Source of the DNA: CAZVON01 sp964628435
Lineage (GTDB): Bacteria > Patescibacteriota > Microgenomatia > Levybacterales > UBA12049
Direction: 5' to 3'
Length of the DNA stretch: 38,302 nucleotides
Assembly: GCA_964628435.1 (NCBI GenBank)
Contig: CAZVON010000008.1
Coordinates: forward strand, 1-38,302
In this document: piece after piece, positions 30,947 through 38,302 of the stretch
Position numbering within the stretch: the stretch's first letter is position 1
How the letters are laid out: the number at the start of each line of letters is the position of its first letter
Translations under genes and position numbers: made by a program
The notes under the pieces: model-generated
The model's database searches: none
What the model was told of the DNA's origin: nothing
What the model saw: the letters and a program-made list of their open reading frames with translations, nothing else

Positions 30947-31666
30947 ATGACAAAAACAATTCTTGGAGTCTTTGATGATCGTCAAAACGCAGAGGATGCA
31001 ATACTCGACCTTGAAAACGCAGGGTACGATGTAAGAGACATTTCGATTGTAATGAAAGATTACCATGACACGAAAGACATGGAGCGTCCAACAGGATCCA
31101 ATGTGGCAACAGGCGCAGTGAGTGGCGCGACTACCGGTGCAGCTTTGGGAGGAATTGCGGGTCTTCTTATTGGAGTAGGCGCTATCGCAATTCCTGGCAT
31201 TGGAGGCTTATTGATTGGTGGTCCGCTTGCCGCTATGCTAGGGCTCGCCGGCGCTGCGGCTACAACTGTTTCTGGAGCCGCAACTGGAGCGCTGGCAGGA
31301 GGGATCGTTGGTGCTTTAACCAACCTGGGCGTTCCAGAAGAAGAAGCACAAGAATACGCAAATCGTATTCGTGAAGGAGCAGTGCTTCTTGCAGTTCCTG
31401 CTGTCGGACAAGAAATAGGAGAAGTATCTGACATTTTAAAAGAACAAGGGGCAACCAATATCCGCTCTATTGCTGTTCCATATGAGCGATTTGAACATCG
31501 AACGCATCAAACTGACGAGTTAATCGATGATGATGAATATGCGCAAAGACCATATTCTGATTACTCTTCGATGGCTGGAATAAAAGGCGGAAAAACTCAA
31601 GAAGACCGACAAAGAATTGGCGAAACAAAAAAACGCGTACGTTCAAAACAACAAAACTATCGTTGA
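30947..31666 (+). CDS. Glycine-zipper stress-related protein
   Basis: A 239-residue protein. The N-terminal ~50 residues (ILGVFDDRQNAEDAILDLENAGY...) form the small alpha/beta domain seen in general-stress 17M/YflT-like proteins. The middle (~60-130) is a long Gly/Ala-rich hydrophobic zipper (TGAVSGATTGAALGGIAGLL...) that probably enters a membrane. A second alpha/beta segment (EEEAQEYANRIREGAVLLAV) and a charged tail follow. It has the strongest Shine-Dalgarno of the window (AAAGGAGGTG, 30931-30940) about 7 nt before the ATG; the in-frame GTG at 30926 lies upstream of that site and is rejected. A strong terminator follows. Confidence 0.75.
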   Translation: MTKTILGVFDDRQNAEDAILDLENAGYDVRDISIVMKDYHDTKDMERPTGSNVATGAVSGATTGAALGGIAGLLIGVGAIAIPGIGGLLIGGPLAAMLGLAGAAATTVSGAATGALAGGIVGALTNLGVPEEEAQEYANRIREGAVLLAVPAVGQEIGEVSDILKEQGATNIRSIAVPYERFEHRTHQTDELIDDDEYAQRPYSDYSSMAGIKGGKTQEDRQRIGETKKRVRSKQQNYR

Positions 31667-31678
31667 GGTATATTTCTT

Positions 31679-31707
31679 AAAAACCTAGGACGCGTTCCTA
31701 GGTTTTT
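31679..31707. terminator. Bidirectional intrinsic terminator
   Basis: AAAAACCTAGGA (31679-31690) and TCCTAGGTTTTT (31696-31707) form a perfect 12-bp stem with a 5-nt loop, with U runs in both orientations. It separates the convergent genes ending at 31666 and 31724. Confidence 0.88.
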
Positions 31708-31723
31708 AGGTGGAAACACGCGT

Positions 31724-32320
31724 TTAGTTATCTTCGATGTAATATCGGATTTCTTCTTTTGATGGATCCAATAGATTGTATAAGTACGTAATGTCCTCAT
31801 CTTTGTGCCTAACACATCCCGAACTCCCAGGATCTGCTTCTGCCAGTTTTGTTTGATTCCCTCCCACTCCATGTAATCCAAATGCTCCTGGTAACATCCA
31901 ATCACACTGACCATTACATTCTCTGTATGGAGAAGGCCCAAATGGCACATCGGAAGACACAGGAATATCAAGAGTCAAAAAATAAGGCGCAGTTTCTAAG
32001 CTTTCCTCTGGGTGTTTTTCCGTGATAATCCAATATTCTCTCCCCAATAGCTGTGGTAAAGGCGTGGGTCTTTTACCGGGAATTCCAGTTTTTACGTGAA
32101 ATGTCTGGATGAGCATCGAATTCCTTTTATCTCCACGGATACCCTGATAAAGCTCTTCTCTATTTGACTGGCGATGAAGTAAAAACCAATAGGCTTTTGC
32201 TGCTTGATCTGGCAATACAGATTGTGTCTGTTTTTTGTTATGTACAACGTGCAAAACAATAATGCCTATCATCACCAGCATACTGAGCAAAAATGTCTTA
32301 TGTTTGAACATTTTTTTCAT
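31724..32320 (-). CDS. Membrane-anchored L,D-transpeptidase (YkuD domain)
   Basis: A 198-residue protein. An N-terminal signal anchor (TFLLSMLVMIGIIVLHVV) is followed by a YkuD catalytic domain with GLHGVGG (His150) and GSSGCVRHKDED (Cys169, Arg171), the conserved HGxxx...SxGCxR signature. L,D-transpeptidases form 3-3 cross-links in peptidoglycan or attach proteins to it, acting outside the membrane. It starts 3 nt after the stop of the C39-like/TPR gene, so the two form an operon. Confidence 0.88.
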   Translation of the reverse strand: MKKMFKHKTFLLSMLVMIGIIVLHVVHNKKQTQSVLPDQAAKAYWFLLHRQSNREELYQGIRGDKRNSMLIQTFHVKTGIPGKRPTPLPQLLGREYWIITEKHPEESLETAPYFLTLDIPVSSDVPFGPSPYRECNGQCDWMLPGAFGLHGVGGNQTKLAEADPGSSGCVRHKDEDITYLYNLLDPSKEEIRYYIEDN

Positions 32321-32323
32321 GTG

Positions 32324-33394
32324 TTATAAATATTGAAGTGCTCTTTGCGCGCTTTCATAGTTTGTATTATAATTGAGCGCGTTTTCAAACTCTTGACGGG
32401 CAAAATCCTTATTTCCCAACGCAAGATACACTTCTCCTCGTGCTTGATATAATTCAGAAAAAGCAAGATTTCCATTAAAAAGAATGCTATTAGTCAGATA
32501 CATCACTCTTTCTTGATTTTTTAATCTCTGATACGCATAAATTGGTTCTGGTTGGTACCAAAGCATTCGCCATGGCAACTGCGATTCTATTTTTTCAAAA
32601 ATTTGAATTGATTTTGAATAATCACCAATATAATAATATGCAACAGCTTGATTGTACTGAATATATGTCTTGTTATACTGAGCATTTTGTTCAGTTGCAG
32701 AGCGTTTCAGTACATTCTCCCATGCGTTTTTTTCGTTTAAGTCTTGCCCTAAAATTGCTTCCACAACTTCTTTTTTTTCTTTGGGATAAATAACGATATA
32801 ACTATAGTTAAACGGTTGCCAAAGCTCCTCAAACGTGTTGTATTCATAGGTAATATCTGGTCCTTGATATGAATCGTCCTGAAGAATAGTTTTTCGCTCA
32901 TCGTTGTATCCTCGCACTATTCGATAGTGCCCAATATCTTCTCGCGTGTTTAACCATGTCCGTACAATAACGGGAATGTTCTGAGAAACCAGTTGTTTCA
33001 TTTTTTCGATTGAACCATTGGGCCTATGAACTGCTAGTAAGTCGTATTTTTGTGCGTACTGTACAATCTCTTCAGGGAAAACCGATTTATCATCAATGCC
33101 GCCCCATGAGTTGTTAAATGGCCGCATCATATTTCCAAGTTCTATTTGATTGGTATTTTTTTTATAGTAGTTAAGAACCATTGACAAAGAAGCAGGTCCA
33201 CAATTGTTAAAAGTCTGTGCTTCATACGGAGGTGGAGATAATTCAACAACTGAAGGTGTAGACAAGAGAGTTATTTTTTTCTCTCCTTTATGCGTTTGTC
33301 CATACGTTTCATAAGGATGACTATTGTTTCTTTCCCAAACTATCATTGTGAATATTAAAGGAAAACTAAGACAAATTATTAACAACCACTTCAT
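32324..33394 (-). CDS. Signal-anchored C39-like cysteine peptidase with C-terminal TPR repeats
   Basis: A 356-residue protein. An N-terminal membrane segment (~3-19) is followed by a C39_2-type domain with Cys65 in NNCGPASLSM, His156 in GHYRIVRGY and Asp173/174 in LQDDSYQGP. TPR-like helices follow (~235-356; e.g. YNQAVAYYYIGDYSKSIQIF and ELYQARGEVYLALGNKDFAR). The TPRs probably bind a partner. It is translationally close to the L,D-transpeptidase, so a cell-wall role is likely. Its fold is shared with the 601-1788 protein but the C-terminal domain differs. Confidence 0.82.
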   Translation of the reverse strand: MKWLLIICLSFPLIFTMIVWERNNSHPYETYGQTHKGEKKITLLSTPSVVELSPPPYEAQTFNNCGPASLSMVLNYYKKNTNQIELGNMMRPFNNSWGGIDDKSVFPEEIVQYAQKYDLLAVHRPNGSIEKMKQLVSQNIPVIVRTWLNTREDIGHYRIVRGYNDERKTILQDDSYQGPDITYEYNTFEELWQPFNYSYIVIYPKEKKEVVEAILGQDLNEKNAWENVLKRSATEQNAQYNKTYIQYNQAVAYYYIGDYSKSIQIFEKIESQLPWRMLWYQPEPIYAYQRLKNQERVMYLTNSILFNGNLAFSELYQARGEVYLALGNKDFARQEFENALNYNTNYESAQRALQYL

Positions 33395-33475
33395 AGAGAG
33401 ATGGCTATTTTATCATGGAATTTAGTTAAAAAAAAGAGAAAATAAGGGCACATATACCCTCAAAACAAGGAAAAT

Positions 33476-33495
33476 AGTACCTACACGTAGGTACT
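33476..33495. repeat. Perfect inverted repeat
   Basis: AGTACCTAC (33476-33484), 2 nt, GTAGGTACT (33487-33495). There is no T run after it, so an operator or cruciform is more likely than a terminator. The surrounding spacer 33395-33679 otherwise holds the repeat copy at 33530 and the promoter at 33645. Confidence 0.55.
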
Positions 33496-33529
33496 AAATA
33501 TAGCAACGCGTTTATACATTTTTGAGGCT

Positions 33530-33586
33530 ATTTTGAATCTGATTTCTCTAAAAACGCAGACTCTCTATACTTATAATAAATATAAG
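33530..33586 (+). repeat. Direct repeat, copy 1
   Basis: ATTTTGAATCTGATTTCT at 33530-33547 and a second block (TATACTTATAATAAATATAAG, given as 33566-33586) match copy 2 at 34318-34373 with nearly equal spacing (18 versus 17 nt between blocks). Confidence 0.5.
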
Positions 33587-33644
33587 AGGATGTAACCCCC
33601 AATTATCCAAGAGGAAACCCTTAGGTTATAGGTTTGAAACCCAG

Positions 33645-33673
33645 TTGACACAGCACTATCTTTATGAAATACT
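33645..33673 (+). promoter_or_regulatory. Promoter of the 33680 gene (TTGACA-17-AATACT, extended -10)
   Basis: A perfect TTGACA at 33645-33650, 17 nt, AATACT at 33668-33673 preceded by TGA, and 6 nt to a GTG start. Confidence 0.55.
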
Positions 33674-33679
33674 TAAATT

Positions 33680-34252
33680 GTGCATCCTACTTTTAAATAC
33701 TCTGTTACTTCAGAATCTAATAAAACAATCCTACAAGTAGCTACTTCCTTGCCAGCTTTTAATCGAGTAGTATTGTTCGTGTTAGGGATATTTTCAATTG
33801 GTTTTTCAGGATTTTTAGCTTATATGGTTCTTACAGGAGAGCCGCCTCTGGCAGCTGCCTTATTTCTATCATTACTCATAATAGTTTCATTATTTATTGC
33901 CTTTTTTGGTGTTAAATCTGCCTTAGGTAGCTTAAATTATCAAATTATTTTAGATAAAGGGTCAAAGATATTAACTACTAAAAATGCCAAAACTTTGATC
34001 AATAACCCAAAAGACGAGTTTAGCAGTAAGTTTTCGGATATCAAAGATATCCAGCTTACTGAGAGACAAAATTTACCAGTTGGTATTTTTGCTGGCGGAA
34101 CATCTGGAGGAGCTATTATACCTATTCCTACAGGTTCATCTTCTGCAATAAAAGTAATAACTACACATGGCGAAAAAACTTTAGCTTTTCCTCTCGAATC
34201 CTTTAATAAAGGGGAAGAGATAATTAGGAAAATTAAAGACGAAATTAAATAA
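33680..34252 (+). CDS. Two-helix membrane protein of unknown function
   Basis: A 190-residue protein starting at GTG. A short N-terminal part is followed by two membrane helices (~28-50 and ~58-78), then a soluble domain with strands (NYQIILDKGSKILTTKN, FSDIKDIQLTERQNLPVG, AIKVITTHGEKTLAFP) resembling the PH-like domain of some bacterial membrane proteins. No family is certain. The GTG is chosen because a consensus promoter ends 6 nt before it. It lies between two direct-repeat copies next to a transposase, so it may have come in as cargo. Confidence 0.5.
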   Translation: MHPTFKYSVTSESNKTILQVATSLPAFNRVVLFVLGIFSIGFSGFLAYMVLTGEPPLAAALFLSLLIIVSLFIAFFGVKSALGSLNYQIILDKGSKILTTKNAKTLINNPKDEFSSKFSDIKDIQLTERQNLPVGIFAGGTSGGAIIPIPTGSSSAIKVITTHGEKTLAFPLESFNKGEEIIRKIKDEIK

Positions 34253-34286
34253 ACTCAATTCTAAGTACCTCTACCCAAAACTAACC

Positions 34287-34306
34287 AGTGTAAGCTTATT
34301 TACACT
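34287..34306 (+). terminator. Possible terminator of the 33680 gene
   Basis: AGTGTAA (34287-34293), 6-nt loop, TTACACT (34300-34306), then ACTTTTTGTT. The stem is AT-rich and only 7 bp. Confidence 0.4.
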
Positions 34307-34317
34307 ACTTTTTGTTC

Positions 34318-34373
34318 ATTTTGAAGCTAATTTCTGAAATTCTTTGTGCCTATATTACTTATATAAATATAAG
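34318..34373 (+). repeat. Direct repeat, copy 2 / possible left end of the IS1595-type element
   Basis: ATTTTGAAGCTAATTTCT (34318-34335) and a 21-nt block at 34353-34373 repeat copy 1. The first block also pairs, at 12 of 18 positions, with the reverse complement of 35436-35453 on the other side of the transposase, so it could be an imperfect terminal repeat. No target duplication was seen. Confidence 0.35.
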
Positions 34374-34404
34374 TATAGAAAACAAAAATATGGACTAGGC
34401 AACA

Positions 34405-34413
34405 TGATACAAT
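34405..34413 (+). promoter_or_regulatory. Extended -10 of the small ORF (TGA-TACAAT)
   Basis: TG, one base, TACAAT at 34408-34413, then 6 nt to the ATG at 34420. Confidence 0.45.
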
Positions 34414-34419
34414 CTAACT

Positions 34420-34566
34420 ATGAAAAGGGAGAAACTAGGACAAAGGAAGAAAGAATTAACAATTGATGAATCTGTATTTGAGAAGTTATTAGGAAAAGCA
34501 GTTAGGCAGAAACCATTCTCACCGAAGAAATCTGGGAAAGCAAAGCGTCAAACATCTTCTCGCTAG
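34420..34566 (+). CDS. Small basic protein overlapping the transposase 3' end
   Basis: A 48-residue ORF: MKREKLGQRKKELTIDESVF, then a helix EKLLGKAVRQKPF and a Lys/Ser-rich tail. Its last ~65 nt are antisense to the end of the transposase gene. The promoter 6 nt before the ATG and the helix with basic ends suggest a real peptide, perhaps an accessory or regulatory ORF of the insertion element. No family is recognised, and the tail could simply be the shadow of the transposase frame. Confidence 0.4.
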   Translation: MKREKLGQRKKELTIDESVFEKLLGKAVRQKPFSPKKSGKAKRQTSSR

Positions 34567-35401
34567 ATTTTCTGTGGCTAAACCTGAAAGCATACTCATC
34601 TGCATAAGCCTGTAGATACTTCTTTGAAACATGTCTGTAGACTCCGTAAATGCCTCTTTTAAGATGTGACCAGACATTTTCAATACCTTGGGTATGTATA
34701 TCTCCTAAAACATATGCTTCTTTGTGATTTATTGACTGGTGAAAATATCCATGTTTCTTAAGTTGAATGTATGACACCCATTCATCAGTTACTACTCTTG
34801 CCTTTGGATCTACATAGTTTTTCACCTGTTCAATAACAGCCCATTTGCCGGTACCTTGAACGTGTTTTAGATATATTTTCCCATCCCGTTGAAGAAAACC
34901 CATTACTGCCTCTTTTTGTTTTTCTTCTACTCCTTGTCTCCATGATCTCATTCTGTTAATTCCCTTCCCACCTACATAGGTCTCATCAATTTCAATAGTT
35001 TCACCGTTCCCTCCTAATGGGGTAATCTCTGTATCTGCCATAAGTACTCTAATTTGCTTAAACATTCTCCAGGCTGTTTTGTAGGTTACTCCTAGCTCTC
35101 TTTGCAATTGCTTTGCTGATACTCCAGAACGAGTTTTAATCATTAAGAACATGGCATAGAACCATAACCTAAGAGATGTTGTTGTCTTTTGAAATACTGT
35201 TCCAGCAAGTGGAGCTACATGAGTACCGCAGTAACTACAGGCATACTGCATTCTGCCTTTGATTTTGTAATGAGTAGCGATCTTCTTACATTTTGCACAG
35301 GTAATGCCATCAGGAAATCTAATATCTTTAATCTTGTCTAAACATTGTTTATCTGAAGAATACTTTTGAAGGAAAGAAGCTAAGGTTAATTTAGGCTCCA
35401 T
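34502..35401 (-). mobile_element. IS1595-family (ISXO2-like) transposase
   Basis: A 299-residue, intact protein. An N-terminal zinc ribbon (CAKC at 35-38, CSYC at 55-58), a helix-turn-helix (SAKQLQRELGVTYKTAWRMF) and the DDE-type core follow: IDETYVGGKG (Asp139), VTDEWVSY (Asp206) and GIENVWSHLKRGIYGVYRHV (Glu241/Asn242), the ISXO2 signature. It cuts and joins DNA ends of the element. A TTGACA-17-TATTGT promoter lies 6 nt before the ATG, the same leaderless style as host genes. Element ends are not certain. Confidence 0.9.
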
Positions 35402-35407
35402 ATCCTA

Positions 35408-35436
35408 ACAATACCATAACTATTCCTTGTTGTCAA
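35408..35436 (-). promoter_or_regulatory. Transposase promoter (TTGACA-17-TATTGT)
   Basis: On the minus strand TTGACA (35436-35431), 17 nt, TATTGT (35413-35408) with TGG before it, and 6 nt to the ATG at 35401. Confidence 0.6.
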
Positions 35437-35486
35437 GGGATAAGTGCCAAAATAAGTTAAAAGAAGGTAAAAGTCATAAACCTGGA

Positions 35487-35966
35487 TCACCTTTTGACAA
35501 AAGAAACCATATATGAAGGAACACGTGTCTTCCACTCTTCACCAATTTTTAACAATCGACGTATCTTCGCTCCTTCTAAAAGGTGACGTTTATAATACGG
35601 AATTCTTATCACCGAAATTCCTGCTTGTTGAAAAATACTATTTACCCATGCATTGTTTCCAATGACCACATCAATTTTTTGTATTTTTTGCTGTACGTTT
35701 TGTAACCATTTGTTATCGTCTGGTATATCTTCTAAAGCAACAACCTGAATGATTCTATCGTTGAGCTTTTCTTTTTTAATAAACACCTCAATCATTTTTT
35801 TTCGTTGAGTATAGGAAAAAGGATTTTCATTGTTTTGTATGTTGCTGCTTCCAATTCCAATAATTAGTTTTTCTCCTTTTTCTAATGCTTTATAAACCAA
35901 GTACCGATGGCCATTATGGAAAGGCTGAAACCTACCAATAATTAAAGCTACTGCATATGTGGACAT
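35487..35966 (-). CDS. Nicotinamide-nucleotide adenylyltransferase (NadM-like)
   Basis: A 159-residue nucleotidyltransferase. GRFQPFHNGHRYLVYKAL (residues ~11-28) carries the HxGH-type motif, GIGSSNIQNNENPFSYTQRK is the NadM-typical segment, and YKRHLLEGAKIRRLLKIG holds the SxT/R-like C-terminal site. It would join NMN and ATP to make NAD in the cytosol; the archaeal-type NadM is close in length. A pantetheine or FMN adenylyltransferase role is less likely from the NPF.YTQR block. The ATG at 35966 follows an extended -10-like TGC-TAGAGT by 10 nt. Confidence 0.8.
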   Translation of the reverse strand: MSTYAVALIIGRFQPFHNGHRYLVYKALEKGEKLIIGIGSSNIQNNENPFSYTQRKKMIEVFIKKEKLNDRIIQVVALEDIPDDNKWLQNVQQKIQKIDVVIGNNAWVNSIFQQAGISVIRIPYYKRHLLEGAKIRRLLKIGEEWKTRVPSYMVSFVKR

Positions 35967-36007
35967 AGTTACATTTACTCTAGCACATGTTGCGATATAA
36001 GAAGTTT

Positions 36008-36844
36008 TTAAATTTTTTCGAGGCGCTTTACCCGTTCTTCAACCGGAGGATGTGTTGAAAAAAGATTGAGTAACGACCCACCCAATCCTCCCAATGGGTT
36101 TTCTATGTAGAGCGATGACAATGCTGGATTGCTACGCACTAAAGGAGCTCTTCTGGTTGAATCATGAATTTTAAGAAGCGCCTGCGCCAATGATGCCCCA
36201 TCTCCTAGGGTTTTAGCGCCACTATAATCTGCCCCAAATTCCCGTTGCCTTGAAATAGCCATTTGAATAATCGATGCAGCAATGGGAACAAGAAGTGCAA
36301 CGACCAACCCCAAAGCCCCACTGGTATTTCCTTCCTCATCGTCTGAATGTGCGCTAAACAAACTCATGTTAGCAAGAAACGAAATAGCACTTGCCAAAAC
36401 CGCTGCAATCGACGCAACTAAGATATCTCTATTTTTTACATGGGAAAGTTCATGAGCCAGCACTGCCTTAAGTTCTTTTGGAGACAAGATTTCTAAAATT
36501 CCTTGGGTTACGGCAACCGATGCGTGTGATGGATCCCTGCCTGTTGCGAACGCGTTTGCTTGTGAAGCTTGAGTAATATATAACGCTGGCATTGGGATAT
36601 TCATTGTTTTTGAAAGATCTTCAACCATTTCGTACAACTGCGGCACTTGTTTTTTAGAAACAGGTTTTGCTCCGCTCATGGACAACGCAAGCTTGTCTGA
36701 GTAAAAATATGCAGCGCCATTCATAAGAAGCGAAATAAGAAAAGCCATATATATTCCTTGCTGGCCTCCGATAAGGCCTCCGACTGCGATTAATATAACG
36801 CTTAATATCCCAAGCAGTAGAATAGTCTTAAAAGTATTTTCCAT
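36008..36844 (-). CDS. htpX: HtpX-family M48 membrane zinc protease
   Basis: A 278-residue protein. Two N-terminal membrane helices (~5-45), the zinc site HELSH (His131, Glu132, His135) in AVLAHELSHVKNRD, two more hydrophobic segments (~143-160, ~178-196) and the third ligand in REFGADYSGA. The end HPPVEERVKRL is a family hallmark. HtpX degrades misfolded membrane proteins. The length is normal (~280-300). TGG-TAAAAT (36870-36862) lies 17 nt before the ATG, so a short leader is present. It follows the DUF2207 gene on the same strand. Confidence 0.93.
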   Translation of the reverse strand: MENTFKTILLLGILSVILIAVGGLIGGQQGIYMAFLISLLMNGAAYFYSDKLALSMSGAKPVSKKQVPQLYEMVEDLSKTMNIPMPALYITQASQANAFATGRDPSHASVAVTQGILEILSPKELKAVLAHELSHVKNRDILVASIAAVLASAISFLANMSLFSAHSDDEEGNTSGALGLVVALLVPIAASIIQMAISRQREFGADYSGAKTLGDGASLAQALLKIHDSTRRAPLVRSNPALSSLYIENPLGGLGGSLLNLFSTHPPVEERVKRLEKI

Positions 36845-36893
36845 AGATTATGTTCTTTTATATTTTACCATAAAAATGCAAGTACTTAAAGCA

Positions 36894-38302
36894 TTACCAA
36901 CTCCCCCCTCCTCCGCCGCCTCCCCCACCACCAGATGACCCACCGGAAAACCCACTGGACGAAGAAGGTGCGGAAGTAGTAATAGTATTGCTAAATGACG
37001 AAAACATATTTTGAGAATTTGTATAAAAGCTTTGTCCTGCATACCACGTTGGTTGATAGCCAGGGTATATCATATGGAGTTGTTCCATATATTGACTTAT
37101 ATAGCCAAGTGCTATCGCGTAAGGAATCATTTGCTCAGCTAACGCGAGTTGTTCAGCTTGCCATTTATAGTTAGGAGTCATACGTGACAAAAACATTTTT
37201 AGCCCATCAATTTTCCAATCAATGGAATCACCAAAAGCTGTTCTTCCATTTAATTTTTTTGCTAACCAAAACAGAACAATAGCAAAAATGAGTTGAAGAA
37301 AAATTGCAGAAACTACTCCCAAAAAAATAAAGAATCCTCGCTGCATTTTTGGGTTTTTTGTATAATATTTGTGTTCAACAAGAGATTTGAATACTTCTTT
37401 CTCAAGCTCTTGATATGTTTTATAAAAATCATTGCGTAACTGCGAAAGCTTAATAGAATTTCCATTTTCAAATAATCGATCAAATAACTTCCTCTCAAAT
37501 AACGTAAGAGTTTCTTCGTCTTTAAGCTTCGTAATGGTATAATCACTGTTTGACAAATCAATACTCAAAAAGGACGATCCTTTTTTTGTTTGCTCAATTT
37601 TAACGTATTTTCGAATCGCTAAATCAAACAATGTAGCTATTACATCGTCTCGTTCTAACCGCGCCGTATCTATCGTCCCTGCTTCTGCTGGTAAGATTCT
37701 CTGCCTATTTTCATCTTTTGGAATATCAAAGCTAACTACCAATGGTCCGAATCTATTTTTACGTTTGGTTTTGAAATACCAGAAAAGTAACAAAGGCGCC
37801 AAAACAAAATTAAGTCCAATAGACACTACTGTAAGCATTCTTATCACAAACTCAATATCTACTCCACTACCAGGTCTGGTCTTGTTTAAAATACTTTTAG
37901 GAAAAGTATTTGCAGGAAATCCTACAACAATCGTTAATCCTTCTTCCTCTTGCAAGACAACTGTGGCATTGATCGTACTTTTCTGACCAGTTCTAACGGC
38001 TGTACATTGAGATACTGTTGAATTAACGAAACCAGTATAGCAGACACTTTGGGTTATGCTCGCTCCAAAATCAGTTGTTACGCTAGCATGTGCTGAATAA
38101 ATTGGGATTTTCCACTGATTTCCGGTTACATTCCAATATAACTCATCGTGGTCTTCGTAGTTGCCCCCAATGCCGTTAGAAACGTTATAGGAAATAGTGT
38201 ATGTATGAATTCCCGATACAGTTTTGTCTGGGTTACCTATTTTTATCGTTGCCATGTCCAACGAATACGAGATAGAATATGGCTCGTTTGCGCAATTTCG
38301 CT
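36894..38302 (-). CDS. DUF2207-type membrane protein, 5' end cut by window edge
   Basis: At least 469 residues are visible; the frame is open to the right edge, so the N-terminus is missing. The outside N-terminal beta domain (IGNPDKTVSGIHTYTISYNV, ELYWNVTGNQWKIPIYSA) is followed by a membrane helix (~VSIGLNFVLAPLLLFWYF), a cytosolic winged-helix-like region (DDVIATLFDLAIRKYVKIEQ), a hydrophobic hairpin (FFIFLGVVSAIFLQLIFAIV) and a tail ending in ten Gly, Ser, Trp. This matches the DUF2207 architecture with its Gly-rich end, known from many bacteria but without a clear function. It lies 49 nt upstream of htpX and may be co-transcribed. Confidence 0.85.
   Translation of the reverse strand, partial: RNCANEPYSISYSLDMATIKIGNPDKTVSGIHTYTISYNVSNGIGGNYEDHDELYWNVTGNQWKIPIYSAHASVTTDFGASITQSVCYTGFVNSTVSQCTAVRTGQKSTINATVVLQEEEGLTIVVGFPANTFPKSILNKTRPGSGVDIEFVIRMLTVVSIGLNFVLAPLLLFWYFKTKRKNRFGPLVVSFDIPKDENRQRILPAEAGTIDTARLERDDVIATLFDLAIRKYVKIEQTKKGSSFLSIDLSNSDYTITKLKDEETLTLFERKLFDRLFENGNSIKLSQLRNDFYKTYQELEKEVFKSLVEHKYYTKNPKMQRGFFIFLGVVSAIFLQLIFAIVLFWLAKKLNGRTAFGDSIDWKIDGLKMFLSRMTPNYKWQAEQLALAEQMIPYAIALGYISQYMEQLHMIYPGYQPTWYAGQSFYTNSQNMFSSFSNTITTSAPSSSSGFSGGSSGGGGGGGGGGSW

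Noticed and set aside
33631..33642. GGTTTGAAACCC resembling a tRNA T-arm
   Set aside because: No acceptor, D-arm or anticodon arm fits around it. No tRNA or rRNA gene was seen in the window.
1..38302. CRISPR arrays
   Set aside because: No regularly spaced direct repeats of 20-40 nt were found; the 10-bp array at 8203-8252 is too short and has no spacers.

Overview
The window looks like a piece of a small, AT-rich bacterial genome, most likely a Candidate Phyla Radiation (Patescibacteria) member and perhaps Microgenomates-like. This is inference. It rests on the many short proteins with no recognisable family, the wall-associated proteins with LytR C-terminal domains, the divergent short class II-like ribonucleotide reductase, the IS1595-type transposase, and the near absence of Shine-Dalgarno sequences. 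TGA ends several genes, so the UGA-to-Gly code of Gracilibacteria/Absconditabacteria is excluded. A run of 10 N at 9564-9573 shows this is a scaffold.

Layout. 1-541 (minus): rpsF followed by the start of ssb, cut by the window edge. 601-5886: a membrane-anchored C39-like/LytR_C protein, a helix-turn-helix protein, ychF, a secreted protein, a small hypothetical and a Crp/Fnr regulator with a palindrome in its own promoter. 5977-6760: a GC-rich island with a consensus promoter, an immediate terminator, a strong leader hairpin, and a small ORF whose coding-like frame continues through two in-frame TAG codons. 6775-11917: a hypothetical, an AlkD-like protein divergent from a Fic protein, a gene broken by the gap, an alpha/beta hydrolase, a frameshifted VOC gene and a PEBP protein. 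12183-15791: a 1202-residue SNF2-type helicase. 15860-20919: a small protein, a matrixin-like protease, and a nucleotide-metabolism block (deoxyribosyltransferase-like, thymidylate-kinase-like, ribonucleotide reductase, PfkB kinase). 20955-26785: a GreA-like protein with an extra C-terminal part, a 40-residue membrane peptide, a GT-B-like protein, Dus, a LytR_C protein and a multi-winged-helix-like protein. 26822-31666: ABC exporter, DoxX-like protein, sugar dehydrogenase plus partner, and a glycine-zipper stress protein. 31724-33394: L,D-transpeptidase plus C39-like/TPR protein. 33530-35452: direct repeats, a membrane protein, a small ORF and an IS1595-type transposase. 35487-38302: NadM-like adenylyltransferase, HtpX and a DUF2207-type membrane protein cut by the right edge.

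The most general pattern is transcriptional. At about 19 gene starts a -10-like hexamer ends only 6-9 nt before the ATG or GTG, in the best cases with a TTGACA-like box 17 nt further up. These mRNAs would be leaderless. Only a few genes (rpsF, 4633-5121, the 6180 ORF, 30947-31666) have a clear Shine-Dalgarno sequence. The window therefore seems to mix two initiation modes, and the -10 position was used here to choose many starts.

Functionally, the 17.7-20.9 kb operon can make and phosphorylate deoxynucleotides. The C39-like, L,D-transpeptidase, LytR_C, matrixin-like and HtpX proteins point to envelope maintenance. The Crp/Fnr, Fic and helix-turn-helix proteins are the visible regulators.
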